Shown here in pieces: positions 36,848 through 44,894 of a DNA stretch of 64,000 bases (its first letter is position 1; every line of letters starts with the position of its first letter). The stretch comes from Methylobacterium nodulans ORS 2060 (lineage in GTDB: Bacteria; Pseudomonadota; Alphaproteobacteria; Rhizobiales; Beijerinckiaceae). The stretch spans positions 5,726,001 to 5,790,000 of the forward strand of contig NC_011894.1 in the NCBI RefSeq assembly GCF_000022085.1, given 5' to 3'. The notes beneath the pieces are model-generated. The model saw nothing but the letters and a program-made list of their open reading frames with translations. It searched no databases and was not told where the DNA came from. A program made the translations under genes and the position numbers.

Positions 36848-37333
36848 TCACTTCCTCGAGTACTTGAACTCGGGTGCAGCTTTCAGCTCATCTTTGGTCA
36901 TGTTAAGGACAGCATGATCGGGGGTGGCGCGGCTCGCACGATCGCTGGGCGGAATGACGGTTGTCGATCCCGTCGTGTCAGCAGGGGTGGTGACCGTCCT
37001 GTCCGCGCTTACTGTACTGCGAGCCTCGTTCGAGAACTTGATTGCGGTAAAGGGAACCGCAACGTCGTGCTCGCCCAGGCCGAGGAAACCACCGACGCCG
37101 ACCACTACGGCCTGTATGCGGCCGGATTCATCAACCAGCATGTCGTTGATGTCGCCGACCTTTTCATTGTTCTGGTTGTAGACGTTCAGCCCCTTCAGCT
37201 TCGTCGCGCGCCACTGTCCCGGCTGCTCCTGGGTGATGAACTGCCCCTTATCAGGAGCAGTGCTGGTTTGCGCCAGCGCAGGAGCCGAAGCCAAGGCTGC
37301 TCCGATCACTGCCCAAGCAAGGTGTTGCCGCAT
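36848..37333 (-). CDS. PRC-barrel domain exported protein
   Basis: A 161-residue periplasmic protein. It has a signal peptide MRQHLAWAVIGAALASAPALA and a mature start QTSTAPDKG. The PRC-barrel (~40-105) reads ATKLKGLNVYNQNNEKVGDINDMLVD, then IQAVVVGVGGFLGLGEHDVAVPF. A Thr/Ser-rich linker and a short C-terminal helix (MTKDELKAAPEF) follow. Such proteins are common in Rhizobiales stress regulons and may scaffold other proteins at the membrane; no enzymatic role is known. AGGAGGAG lies just ahead of the ATG, and an EcfG-like promoter (37368-37392) is upstream. Confidence 0.93.
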   Translation of the reverse strand: MRQHLAWAVIGAALASAPALAQTSTAPDKGQFITQEQPGQWRATKLKGLNVYNQNNEKVGDINDMLVDESGRIQAVVVGVGGFLGLGEHDVAVPFTAIKFSNEARSTVSADRTVTTPADTTGSTTVIPPSDRASRATPDHAVLNMTKDELKAAPEFKYSRK

Positions 37334-37367
37334 GATCTCCTCCTACTGCGGTGTCATGCGGGCCTAG

Positions 37368-37392
37368 AACTACAAAGACCGGATGAAGTTCC
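37368..37392 (-). promoter_or_regulatory. EcfG-like promoter of the PRC-barrel gene
   Basis: On the minus strand GGAAC (37392-37388), 16 bases, then AGTT (37371-37368). There is one mismatch to GGAAC-N16/17-CGTT. It ends 35 bases before the start codon at 37333, a normal leader length. Confidence 0.55.
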
Positions 37393-37504
37393 AGATCCCG
37401 CTACAGTCAAGTTGTCGAGGCGCATGAGCCCATCCATGGGCCCATCACCTGGAGCCGTGCCCGATCCGGCCGGATTGGGCACGGCTCCAGGCTTTTGATG
37501 GCAT

Positions 37505-37610
37505 GCGCTCCCTGGCGGCGAACCGGCCTCCACTCCGGCGGGGAGGCTCCAGAGCGTTATCCGACGAAGCGGATGCCGGTTCATCGCAGACGATGCCCGA
37601 GTTGTCCGCC
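37505..37610. repeat. Adjacent type 2 and type 1 palindromic repeats
   Basis: GGCGGCGAACCGGCCTCCAC then TCCGGCGGGGAGG (37511-37550), followed by AGAGCGTTATCCGACGAAGC and GGTTCATCGCAGACGATGCC (37551-37605). These are variants of the two REP-like families of the window. Confidence 0.5.
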
Positions 37611-37639
37611 GTCGGCGAACACATTGCGTTCAGTTCTGA

Positions 37640-37840
37640 CGCTCGCTTCCGCCATGGCGCGAGCGCACGGCTGAGCCGATCCATGGAGAGATGAACGACC
37701 GGGATCGTGAACAATGTGAGCACTTGCGGCACGCGAAGGCCGCCCGCGATCGCGTAACCGAGGGGGCTGCCGGATTTCCGAGCCCGTCCCGGTCCCGAGC
37801 ATCAACGGCACGGGCCTGGTCAAGCTGCGCCTGACCGACT
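37640..37840 (-). pseudogene. Decayed 3' end of an RND multidrug pump gene
   Basis: The minus strand encodes PLMLGTGTGSEIRQP in one frame and, after a one-base shift, LGYAIAGGLRVPQVLTLFTI then PVVHLSMDRLSRALAPWRKR. Together these match the last transmembrane segment of MdtC/AcrB-type RND pumps (LMLGTGTGSELRRPLGIAIVGGL... LTLFTTPVIY...DRL pattern). Nothing upstream continues the gene, so it is a frameshifted remnant. It is not related to the intact CusA-type pump at 17765-20905. Confidence 0.6.
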
Positions 37841-37990
37841 GTCCTTCCGTGAACGACAGCCAATCCGATGGCCCGGCGGCAACAATGACCAGGATGACTC
37901 GATACCGCATACGGGCCTGGCGCCTCGGACGAGGATGGCGCCAGTGACCGCGAGAGGCGAGGCCGCCGATGCCTTGGCGGCCTGCTCGGC

Positions 37991-38335
37991 TCAGTCGATG
38001 GTGGTGATCACGCGCCGGGTGCGCGGGTCGACGATGTAGGTGTCCTCGCCCGTCGAGAAGTAGCTGTAGCCCTTCAGGCGCGGGTTCTCGGTGACGATCG
38101 TGTCAGGCAGCGTGTGGAACTCCACATCCGCCGGCACTGTCGAGCCAACCGTCACGCGCTCCTTGATCCGCGCAGGCGCCACACGGTGCTCGGTGACATA
38201 CTTCTTGATCACCGTGCGCTGCGCCGGCGCGAGTTCAATCGTGCCCGTCGTATCCGTGGTGGTGACCGTGGTCTGCGCCAAGGCAGCCGTGCTGAGCAGG
38301 GCCAGGGCCGTGGCAGCGGAAAGCAGGCGTGTCAT
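37991..38335 (-). CDS. DUF1236-family exported protein
   Basis: A 114-residue periplasmic protein. It has a signal peptide MTRLLSAATALALLSTAALA and a Thr-rich mature start (QTTVTTTDTTGTIELAPAQR). The DUF1236 core follows: VIKKYVTEHRVAPARIKERVTVGSTVPADVEFHTLP, ending in FSTGEDTYIVDPRTRRVITTID. The family is restricted mostly to Rhizobiales, has no known activity and often occurs as a stress-induced envelope protein. A perfect EcfG-type promoter (38388-38413) lies 53 bases upstream of the start. Confidence 0.93.
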   Translation of the reverse strand: MTRLLSAATALALLSTAALAQTTVTTTDTTGTIELAPAQRTVIKKYVTEHRVAPARIKERVTVGSTVPADVEFHTLPDTIVTENPRLKGYSYFSTGEDTYIVDPRTRRVITTID

Positions 38336-38387
38336 GCAGTCTCCCTTCTGACACTTGAACTGCCCGTTTCGGGCAGCGGCCGTTCGA

Positions 38388-38413
38388 AACGGAGAATCCG
38401 GGCTGAGCGTTCC
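38388..38413 (-). promoter_or_regulatory. EcfG-type promoter of the DUF1236 gene
   Basis: On the minus strand GGAAC (38413-38409), 17 bases, then CGTT (38391-38388). It fully matches the general-stress sigma consensus. It lies 53 bases upstream of the ATG at 38335. Confidence 0.7.
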
Positions 38414-38467
38414 ACGCTTCTACCAGGCCAGCCAGCCGGGCGGCCCGACCCCGTCCCGCGCGCGAGC

Positions 38468-38762
38468 TCAGCGCTTCGCGCGCCGCGCGTAGTAGCAGAC
38501 CTTCTTCTGGCCCGGGGCCGGATCGCCGAAGTTCTGGTTGTTGCAGGCGATCTGTCCGCCTTTCGGGAAGGGCCGGCCGACCAGCTTGCCAGGGACGCCA
38601 TAGAAGATGTTGGTCGGGTAGGGCATCACGCAGGTGTGCCCCTCGGGCACACACGGGGCGAGATCATCGTTGTTGACCCAGCGCTCCACGCGCCGTTCCA
38701 GCAGCGATCACAGTCAGGCCAACGAGCCCGCCCACCACGACAGCACGACGCACGGTCCTCAT
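38468..38762 (-). pseudogene. Secreted four-Cys protein, probably frameshifted
   Basis: From ATG 38762 the frame encodes a signal peptide (MRTVRRAVVVGGLVGLTVIA) but stops soon after. One base off, the frame continues as RWVNNDDLAPCVPEGHTCVM, then NIFYGVPGKL, IACNNQNFGDPAPGQKKVCYY and a basic tail, ending at 38468. This second part matches the C-x-EG-x-TC ... C-x-N-x2-FGDP-x-PG-x-K-x-C pattern of small secreted proteins and glycanase tails. Joining them needs a single-base shift near 38700, by mutation or sequencing error. An independent short gene from 38689 is possible but would lack a signal. Confidence 0.55.
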
Positions 38763-39136
38763 CCCCTCTCTTCGTCGACGGGGGCGTCATAGCACCGGGA
38801 TGCCGTCGCCGTCGTGAGGGCTGCGTATTCTGCCGTTTCGGCATCACCACCGTCTGCTCCGCACAGACCGTTGATCGAGCCGCATCGGACCTGTCTCTCC
38901 TCAACCCCGACCAGGCTTTCTCTCCCGAGCCGGGGTCTTTCATGCCGCTACCCATTCCTACGTGGAACCCACGTTGGCGGACTGGGTTAGGAGTGACATT
39001 CCCGGACATGGAAGAGTTTCTGCCCAGCGTGTGCGGGATAGCCAAGCCTTTCCCACCCAGACATCCGTCTCTCCATCAATGTAGATGACGAACAAACAGG
39101 CGCATTGTCTCGCTACATGGTCCGAACTCGGCCTTT

Positions 39137-39161
39137 GGAACCACATTCTGCGAGTTTCGTT
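39137..39161 (+). promoter_or_regulatory. EcfG-type promoter of the repeat-protein gene
   Basis: GGAAC at 39137-39141, 16 bases, then CGTT at 39158-39161: a full consensus match. It lies 50 bases upstream of the TTG start at 39212. Confidence 0.72.
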
Positions 39162-39211
39162 CTAGAGGAACCAGTCATGACGCGCTCTTTCATCAGAAGA
39201 GGAGGAAAACT

Positions 39212-40366
39212 TTGCTTAAGCACACAATGATGACTTCTGTTGCCGCCTTTGTCTTAGGCTCTGCGCTGGCAACTGGGCATGCTCAAGCTCAGATTGCTCC
39301 GGACGATTGCGATGGATTTGCTGCATCCAGCCCAGCCTGTCAGGAGGATGCACGCGACGATGCGGCCGTAGAGCGGGAAACATTCCAACGCTCCCGGACG
39401 GTGCTACGGCCGCGGACAGTGGAGCGCAAACGAACCGTCCTGCGGCCCGAAACGGTCCAGACCGCTTCGACGGTTCCGGAGGAAGTCGATGTTCCCGTCG
39501 CTCGGACCGAGCTGCAGCCCGTCACCATCCCTGAGACGCGCACGGTCGAGACGCCCGTGACCGTGCAGCGCGCCCGGACGGTGATGCAGCCCGAGCAGGT
39601 GCCGGTGACACGGACGGTCGTTGAGCGCCAGCAGGTGCCAGTGACCCGCACGGTCATGCGACCGGAGCAGGTGCCGGTCTCCCGCACCGTCGTCGAACGT
39701 CAGCAGGTTCCTGTCACGCGCACGGTGATGGAAACCCAGCAGGTGCCGGTGTCGCGGACCGAGTTGCGGCCCGAGCAGGTGCCGGTCACCCGCACGATCA
39801 CCGAGCGGGTGCCGGTGACCACGTCGCAGGTCGTGATGCGGCCTTACATTGCCTACCGCCCCGAGACGGTGCAGACGACGCAGCTCGTGGAGCGGCCTCG
39901 GACGGTCACGGAGACCCGGACGGTCATGCGTCCGCAGACGATCACCGAGATGCGGACGGTTCAGCGGCCGCGCATCGTCACCGAGACCCAGGAGGTTGAG
40001 CGGCCGCGCACCGTCACCGAGATGCAGACGGTCATGCGTCCGCAGACCGTGACGGAAACCCAGGAAATGGAGCGGCCGCGCACCATCACGGAGGCCAAGA
40101 CGGTGCTTCGTCCGCGCACCGTGGTGGAGAACGAGACGGTCATGCAGCGGCGGACCGTGACGGAGAATCGGACGGAGCTTCGCCCGCGGACCGTTGTTGA
40201 GAATCATCGAGTGGTCCGCCCACGCACTGTAGTGAGCAACCGGACGGTGCTGCGACCGGAGACGGTGACCAGCCGGGAGAAGGTGCTGCGTCCCGAGACG
40301 GAGATCACGACCGGCTCTATCGAGCGGCGGACCGGGATCCGGAACGCGGCGTTCACGGACGAGTAG
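39212..40366 (+). CDS. Exported Arg/Thr/Val/Pro repeat protein under an EcfG-type promoter
   Basis: A 384-residue protein. The signal peptide is MLKHTMMTSVAAFVLGSALA ending near HAQAQ. A short region with two Cys follows (DDCDGFAASSPAC). Residues ~55-370 are a continuous degenerate repeat of about 13-15 residues, such as VPVTRTVMRPEQ, VERQQVPVTRTV, VERPRTVTETRTVMRPQ and LRPRTVVENRT. Alternating hydrophobic and charged residues suggest short beta strands in a fibre or solenoid; there are no membrane helices after the signal. TTG at 39212 is preferred because AGGAGG lies about six bases before it; the nearest ATG (39227) is too far. I do not recognise the family. An envelope structural or cation-binding role in stress is inference. 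Confidence 0.85.
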   Translation: MLKHTMMTSVAAFVLGSALATGHAQAQIAPDDCDGFAASSPACQEDARDDAAVERETFQRSRTVLRPRTVERKRTVLRPETVQTASTVPEEVDVPVARTELQPVTIPETRTVETPVTVQRARTVMQPEQVPVTRTVVERQQVPVTRTVMRPEQVPVSRTVVERQQVPVTRTVMETQQVPVSRTELRPEQVPVTRTITERVPVTTSQVVMRPYIAYRPETVQTTQLVERPRTVTETRTVMRPQTITEMRTVQRPRIVTETQEVERPRTVTEMQTVMRPQTVTETQEMERPRTITEAKTVLRPRTVVENETVMQRRTVTENRTELRPRTVVENHRVVRPRTVVSNRTVLRPETVTSREKVLRPETEITTGSIERRTGIRNAAFTDE

Positions 40367-40399
40367 CAAGCCGCCTCTCTCGAGGCGGTGGATAAGAGC

Positions 40400-40426
40400 G
40401 CCGGCCGGGCCCTTGCCCGGACCGGC
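40400..40426 (+). terminator. Hairpin after the repeat-protein gene
   Basis: GCCGG-c-CGGGC pairs with GCCCG-ga-CCGGC around a cctt loop, 34 bases past the stop, followed by TTAA. There is a small internal bulge. It may also be part of the adjoining IS remnant. Confidence 0.45.
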
Positions 40427-40545
40427 TTAACCGCCCCGGGTTTTTCGGAGGCTTCCACCCTTGCGAGGATGGAGCCATGACGAAGCATACCCGCCCCTTC
40501 TCCCCTGAGGGGCGCGAGCGCGCAGTGCGGATGGTGCTGGGGCAC
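40427..40545 (+). mobile_element. Remnant of an IS3-family element (left end and start of orfA)
   Basis: The sequence TTAACCGCCCCGGGTTTTTC resembles the end of IS3-group elements. It is followed at 40477 by a reading frame starting MTKHTRPFSPEGRERAVRMV, the N-terminus of an IS3 OrfA transposase. Similarity ends after ~25 codons at about 40545. No right end or orfB is present, so it is inert. Confidence 0.7.
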
Positions 40546-40728
40546 CTCGCGAGCATCTCGACCCACGCCTCGGGCTCGGACCCCGGGCTGGGCGGCCGGC
40601 CCGACGACAGGCCGGCGAGGCCCCATGGCTCTCTTCGAGGGTGGTGGGTGAGTCGGACGTGGCGGGACGCTACCCCACCGAGGATTGCTCCGCCATGGCG
40701 CTGTGTGCCAGCGCCAAACCTCAGACGA

Positions 40729-41142
40729 CTACGGTGAGGGAGCGCTCGACGCGAGTTGTGCAGCGGCTTCCATGAGGCTTGCAGCACACTCTTTCGCCAT
40801 CTCGGGAGAGAATTGGAGCACGAGCTGCGTGCCCCCTCTTACCCGCACGACTAAAACTGGCAGATCCTTGCCCTCCGATCGACCAGTTGCCCATGCCTCG
40901 ACCGGAAAATGGCAGCTGGTGATTTGCGTGCCTTCGGGATACGGAGTGGCGCTACTGCAGACCGCGCTCACCGCAAGAAGAGCCCGCCCCAGTTCGCCAG
41001 ATTGCGCCGCCGTGAGATCGATTGGAATCACGCGACCACCCGCATGCACTTTCATGATCGGGTTTGCGTTGGGGCCGACCTCGACCGTGAATCCAACTTG
41101 GGGCTGCATCTGCACCTCGGACAGAGACAAGCGCTGCATCAT
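40729..41142 (-). CDS. Protein of unknown function (137 aa)
   Basis: A 137-residue soluble protein, no signal peptide. It alternates beta and helix: VGFTVEVGPNANPIMKVHAG, VIPIDLTAAQSGELGRALLA, then LPVLVVRVRGGTQLVLQF and a C-terminal helix MAKECAASLMEAAAQL. The composition is that of a real protein, and no overlapping ORF is better. I do not recognise a family. The start could be either of two adjacent Met codons; no strong ribosome site is visible. Confidence 0.6.
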   Translation of the reverse strand: MMQRLSLSEVQMQPQVGFTVEVGPNANPIMKVHAGGRVIPIDLTAAQSGELGRALLAVSAVCSSATPYPEGTQITSCHFPVEAWATGRSEGKDLPVLVVRVRGGTQLVLQFSPEMAKECAASLMEAAAQLASSAPSP

Positions 41143-41812
41143 ACAGCCGAAGCGGCGGCAGGCATCTAGAGTTCATTGGTGCTAGATTGGCCACCACCCC
41201 GAAAGGGACACGGAAATCTGCAAAGCCGGATTATGTCATTGTGAGGCACATGAGCCAGCGGGTCTCAGATTCTGGCGCGACGCTCACCCGACCCTCCTGA
41301 TCGGGATGCCGCCGCTTCGGCCCTGCAGATGCCATCCGCTGCCCCGCAGCCGCCCGGGAAGGCAAGCACGACGTCCGGGCGGCCCGCCGCGATCTTGGGC
41401 ATTGCGCAGAGGGCCAGCCGTCAGTCGAGAGCCGGGCGCTGGCCCAGGCGGCGGCACGACCCGAGCCGGGGAATATGTCGGGCAGACGGGGGGAGCAGAT
41501 CGGCGGCGTTCGAAGGGCTGGTGCGCGACATCGGCCCGATATGGTGAGCCCGCGCCTCAGCCACGTCCCTTTCCGGATCGGAGCAGCCCCTACCGCCCGA
41601 ACTCACTTCGCGTACAGACTCTTGTGCTCTCTTATGCTGTGGTGCCCGCGTCGCTCACCAGCAGGCCCCCATCCAGCGAGCGGGTGACCGGCGACCGGGA
41701 GCGCACTGCCATGAGCGCTCCCGGTCGCCACGAACCGTTGAATGTAAGCAGTGAGGCGCATGCCTCGCCGCAACCCACGCCGCCTCCATGACGAGCAGGG
41801 CCGGAGTTCACG
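41143..41812. other. Intergenic region, no gene seen
   Basis: 670 bases between a 137-aa gene and panD. ORFs on both strands have Pro/Arg/Ser-rich random-looking translations. A CGCAACCCACGCCGC stretch near 41769 recurs near 42720 and, altered, near 44372. Confidence 0.3.
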
Positions 41813-42271
41813 TCATGCAACGGTTTTCGGCTCTCCAGCGATTGATGCATGATTGAGGCTTCGCGCTCGCTCGATGGCAAAGCGATACCGGCCGAAATCA
41901 TCAAATTTGACGATGTATTCCAGACGATCGAGCACGCGATTGTCGCTGTCAAACGTCAGTACACGTGGCCTGATGTCAGGCAGCTCCGACTCTCTGATAT
42001 ATATCGAGTTGCAAATGATGATCTGGTCTCCGGGCTGACAGGTTCGAGCCGCAGCCCCATTAAGGATGCAACAGCGCGAGCCGCGTTCTCCAAGAATAAC
42101 ATAGGTGGAAATACGGGCGCCAGAGTTCTTATTCCAGATTTCGACAAACTCCATCGGCAGAATGCCCGCCTCCTCACAATGATCGGGATCAAGGGTAATC
42201 GAACCGTGATAGTTCAGGTTGGCATCGGTCACATAGATGCCATGCAGCTTGCCCGCGACGATCCTGCGCAT
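41813..42271 (-). CDS. panD: Aspartate 1-decarboxylase with C-terminal extension
   Basis: A 152-residue pyruvoyl enzyme that converts L-aspartate to beta-alanine for pantothenate synthesis. The family pattern is clear: [20 protein letters not shown] with the self-cleavage site Gly23-Ser24 (Ser24 becomes the pyruvoyl group) and Lys8 near the start. [32 protein letters not shown] and [12 protein letters not shown] follow. Bacterial PanD is usually ~115-130 residues; here a ~30-residue tail ([20 protein letters not shown]) is added. It stands alone without panC or panB. The sequence has a slightly lower GC feel than its neighbours and may have been acquired. Confidence 0.93.
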   Translation of the reverse strand: MRRIVAGKLHGIYVTDANLNYHGSITLDPDHCEEAGILPMEFVEIWNKNSGARISTYVILGERGSRCCILNGAAARTCQPGDQIIICNSIYIRESELPDIRPRVLTFDSDNRVLDRLEYIVKFDDFGRYRFAIERARSLNHASIAGEPKTVA

Positions 42272-42960
42272 TCTCCCTCCTTCGTCTGTGCTTCAATGAT
42301 ATTCGTTGCAAGCTAGAGATCAGCGCTTCGCCGAGGATCCACAGCCGCAGACATGACCGTACCGCCCGGCCGGGAATAATCTGCGCGACGAGCCTATCCT
42401 TGTTTGTCGATCCCATGCTGCGCGAGACGCGAGGTCAGTAGCAGTTCCGTGCTGTTGATACCAACGGTCTTTAAGTCCGACTCGTGGCGGCTCCGTGATG
42501 GGCACGGAGGCGCCTCCTTGGCGCAGGGAGGACCCGCTCCATGCCAGCAGCGGTGAGAGGAGGACGGACCTCACGGCTGGGGAGCTTCGCCGGCTCGCAC
42601 AGCCACCCAGAATGCGAACCCTGGACCAAGCTTTTCACGCTGCCTGACACCATCACGACGATCGGACTGCGTGACCGGGCTCGCATCGATTACGCATAAG
42701 GGCGGTTGGTATTGGACGCCGCAACCCACGCCGCACCTGCGACAAGATCGGCCGGGAGACGCCGCCCTATGGGTGACGGCCGCCCTAGACTGTCCGGGCG
42801 CGAGGAACGTGCGCGAGCAGAACCGGCTCCTCGCCTGCTTCTTCGGGCTTCCCATGGCAAACAAGGCGTAACGCGGGGGCCGCGCAGCCCCTTCCGCGGC
42901 CTACCTTCGAGTTTGCGACGCGCCCCTTGAACGCAACGAAACTCAGAGCAAACCATAAAT
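42272..42960. other. Intergenic region, no gene seen
   Basis: About 690 bases. It contains a fragment (GATACCAACGGTCTTT near 42458) like one arm of the 55.75-55.88 kb palindrome and a ~55-base stretch at ~42715-42775 partly repeated near 44365-44425. No gene is convincing. Confidence 0.3.
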
Positions 42961-43165
42961 GAGCTAGGGTGTGGTGACAAACTAATGAAGTCAGCAAAGA
43001 CTGGACTGCTGGTATGGCGCCGGGTCGGGAGATCGATCATGAGCGGCGCTGTTGACGGTCTACGGGATGATCAGTGGGAGCGGGTGAAGGATCTGCTTCC
43101 CGGCAGCGCCAAAGGTCAGCGCGGACCTCGCTCGAAGAACCGGTTGTTTTTGGATGCCGTTGAGG
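42961..43165 (+). mobile_element. Remnant of an IS5-family transposase gene
   Basis: A frame starting at 43039 reads MSGAVDGLRDDQWERVKDLL, then PGSAKGQRGPRSKNRLFLDA, the N-terminus of IS5/IS1182-like transposases. Similarity stops at about 43165, where the frame continues into unrelated sequence. The upstream GAGCTAGGGTGTGGTGACAA may be the element's end. It has no catalytic DDE part. Confidence 0.7.
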
Positions 43166-43286
43166 ACCGCGATCCTGCTGGCGAGGCCCGCGTGAACCCA
43201 CGTGAGCGAGCGCTGCCGGTGAACCTCTCGCAGTCTGGCGGTTGGGTGTCCTCGCAGAGCTTTGAGCACGCTGTGCGCGACGTGCA

Positions 43287-44180
43287 TCAGCGCAAGCTCA
43301 TGCTGATCAGCGTCTCTGCAACCTTCCGCCGGGCCGGCTCGAGGAGGGGCAGAATCGGCCGCGGTGGCTGCGCGGAGCAGATGCCGAGCACGTCGGCGGC
43401 GGCGTACATGACCCGCAGACTGGAGAACTCCTTGAACAGGTCCCAGAGCGGCTGGAGATTGGCGTTCAGCCGCCGGGCCTCGTCGGCTCGCTGGCCCTGA
43501 ACTGCCTCCACGATGGCCATGCAGGTCTCCGGAAACAGTCCAGCCGCAACGCAGTACCATGCATCTGCGCCCGCCAGCAGGGCTTCGACCGAGTTCCAGT
43601 CTCCGCTGTAGCCGAGCGAGAAGCCGTCCGGCACGACCGCGCGCAACGCGCCGAGGTGGCCCGCGATCGACTGCGGGGCTGGGGCCGGGCTCTTCACCGC
43701 CACCACGCCGGGAAGGTGACTGATGCGGCCCACCAGCACCGGGTTGAACGTGAAGTGCGTGGTGCTGGGATTATCGTAGATGCACAGGGGCAGGCGGCTC
43801 TCGCGCGCGACCGTGGCGAAGTGCTCGAACACCTCGTCGTCCGTCAGCGGCGTGTAGGAGACGGGGGCCAACAACCCGGCCGCAGCTCCCACGGCCCGAG
43901 CATCCTGGGCGAGCCGCACCGCCTCGTCGGTGCGGAGTGCGCCGACCCCGACCAAGATTGGGATTTCTTCTCCCACCTCATCGACGGCCGCTTCGAGGGC
44001 GCGGCAGCGCTCGGCGCGCGACAGATAGGGGTAGGACCCCGTGCTGCCGAGGAGGCCGATGGAATCGACCCCCGCCGCAACCAGGCGGGCGAGCAGCCGG
44101 CGCAAGGCCGCAACATCGACTTGGCCATCGGCATCGGACGGCGTGATGGGAAAGGCGGAGAGTCCTTTCAGAACCGTCAT
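43287..44180 (-). CDS. Dihydrodipicolinate synthase/NAL-superfamily aldolase
   Basis: A 297-residue class I (Schiff-base) aldolase or lyase with the DapA TIM barrel. Landmarks are LSAFPITPSDADGQVDVAAL, GVDSIGLLGSTGSYPYLSR, IYDNPSTTHF (catalytic Tyr) and VVAVKSPAP (Schiff-base Lys near 160). True DapA has a GTTGE motif; here it is GSTGS, so it is probably not the lysine enzyme but one using another 2-oxo acid, such as a sugar-acid dehydratase/aldolase. ATG at 44180 has AAAGG eight bases upstream. It is isolated, flanked by an IS5 remnant on one side. Confidence 0.88.
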   Translation of the reverse strand: MTVLKGLSAFPITPSDADGQVDVAALRRLLARLVAAGVDSIGLLGSTGSYPYLSRAERCRALEAAVDEVGEEIPILVGVGALRTDEAVRLAQDARAVGAAAGLLAPVSYTPLTDDEVFEHFATVARESRLPLCIYDNPSTTHFTFNPVLVGRISHLPGVVAVKSPAPAPQSIAGHLGALRAVVPDGFSLGYSGDWNSVEALLAGADAWYCVAAGLFPETCMAIVEAVQGQRADEARRLNANLQPLWDLFKEFSSLRVMYAAADVLGICSAQPPRPILPLLEPARRKVAETLISMSLR

Positions 44181-44629
44181 CGAACGACCTTTCGGATGCT
44201 CCGTTCTCATGCACGACCGCTGCAGGTCGGTCACGCCCGGGTCAGTGGTCCTTACGACGTCGTCGTGCTCGCTTCCAGCGTGGTAGCTCGGGGGACGGCC
44301 GGATCACCGCGCGGGGACACGTGACTTGCGCATCACCTGTAACGGGCGTGCAGCCTTGGACAGAGGCCATTGATATGCCGTGCCGCACTCCCCGCCGCGC
44401 CTGCGACGAGGCCGGAAACGAGATCCCGCCATCGACGAGCACGCGACCCGCCCTTTCCCGCCACGCTCAACTTTAGTGAGAGACGGCCAGAAGGGTCTGC
44501 GCGACAGGTAAAGTGTGGCGTTGCTCCTTGATCTGCAAGCACTTGCAACGTCACCAGCAGGCCGGGTGCTGGACACGGGTGCCCGGCCTGCTGCAATTCC
44601 CTTATGAGCCCGGCACCCACGTGGCAATA
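44181..44629. other. Intergenic region, no firm gene
   Basis: About 450 bases upstream of the aldolase gene. A minus-strand ORF (44333-44788) overlaps the small gene at 44630 and was judged less protein-like. Confidence 0.25.
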
Positions 44630-44887
44630 ATGGCTGACCACTCCACTATTCGCGAACTTCTCCAGTGCCAACTCGTCACCAGCGAGCAGATCGACGCTGC
44701 TGTTACAGCGTACCTTGCCAATCCCAAGGTAGGCCTCTACACGATCGCGGACAGCATCATAGTCGATGTTGCTGCCACAGTGAAACAATTTGGATGGGAC
44801 AAGTGGGTACTTGAGGACTATACCATTAGTGCTCGTGCGCGCCGTATGGCCGTGAGAACCGCGATCCTGCTGGCGCGGCCTGCGTAG
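44630..44887 (+). CDS. Possible small protein (85 aa)
   Basis: An 85-residue soluble ORF, MADHSTIRELLQCQLVTSEQ then VTAYLANPKVGLYTIADSI and WVLEDYTISARARRMAVRTA. The translation looks like a folded helical protein, and base composition by codon position favours it over the opposite strand. No ribosome site or family is recognised. An upstream in-frame start at 44513 would add poorly conserved sequence. Confidence 0.4.
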   Translation: MADHSTIRELLQCQLVTSEQIDAAVTAYLANPKVGLYTIADSIIVDVAATVKQFGWDKWVLEDYTISARARRMAVRTAILLARPA

Positions 44888-44894
44888 GGAACCA

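Noticed and set aside
44333..44788. A 151-codon minus-strand ORF overlapping the small gene at 44630
   Set aside because: It has a low-complexity end and crosses a dispersed repeat; the plus-strand frame looks more like a protein.
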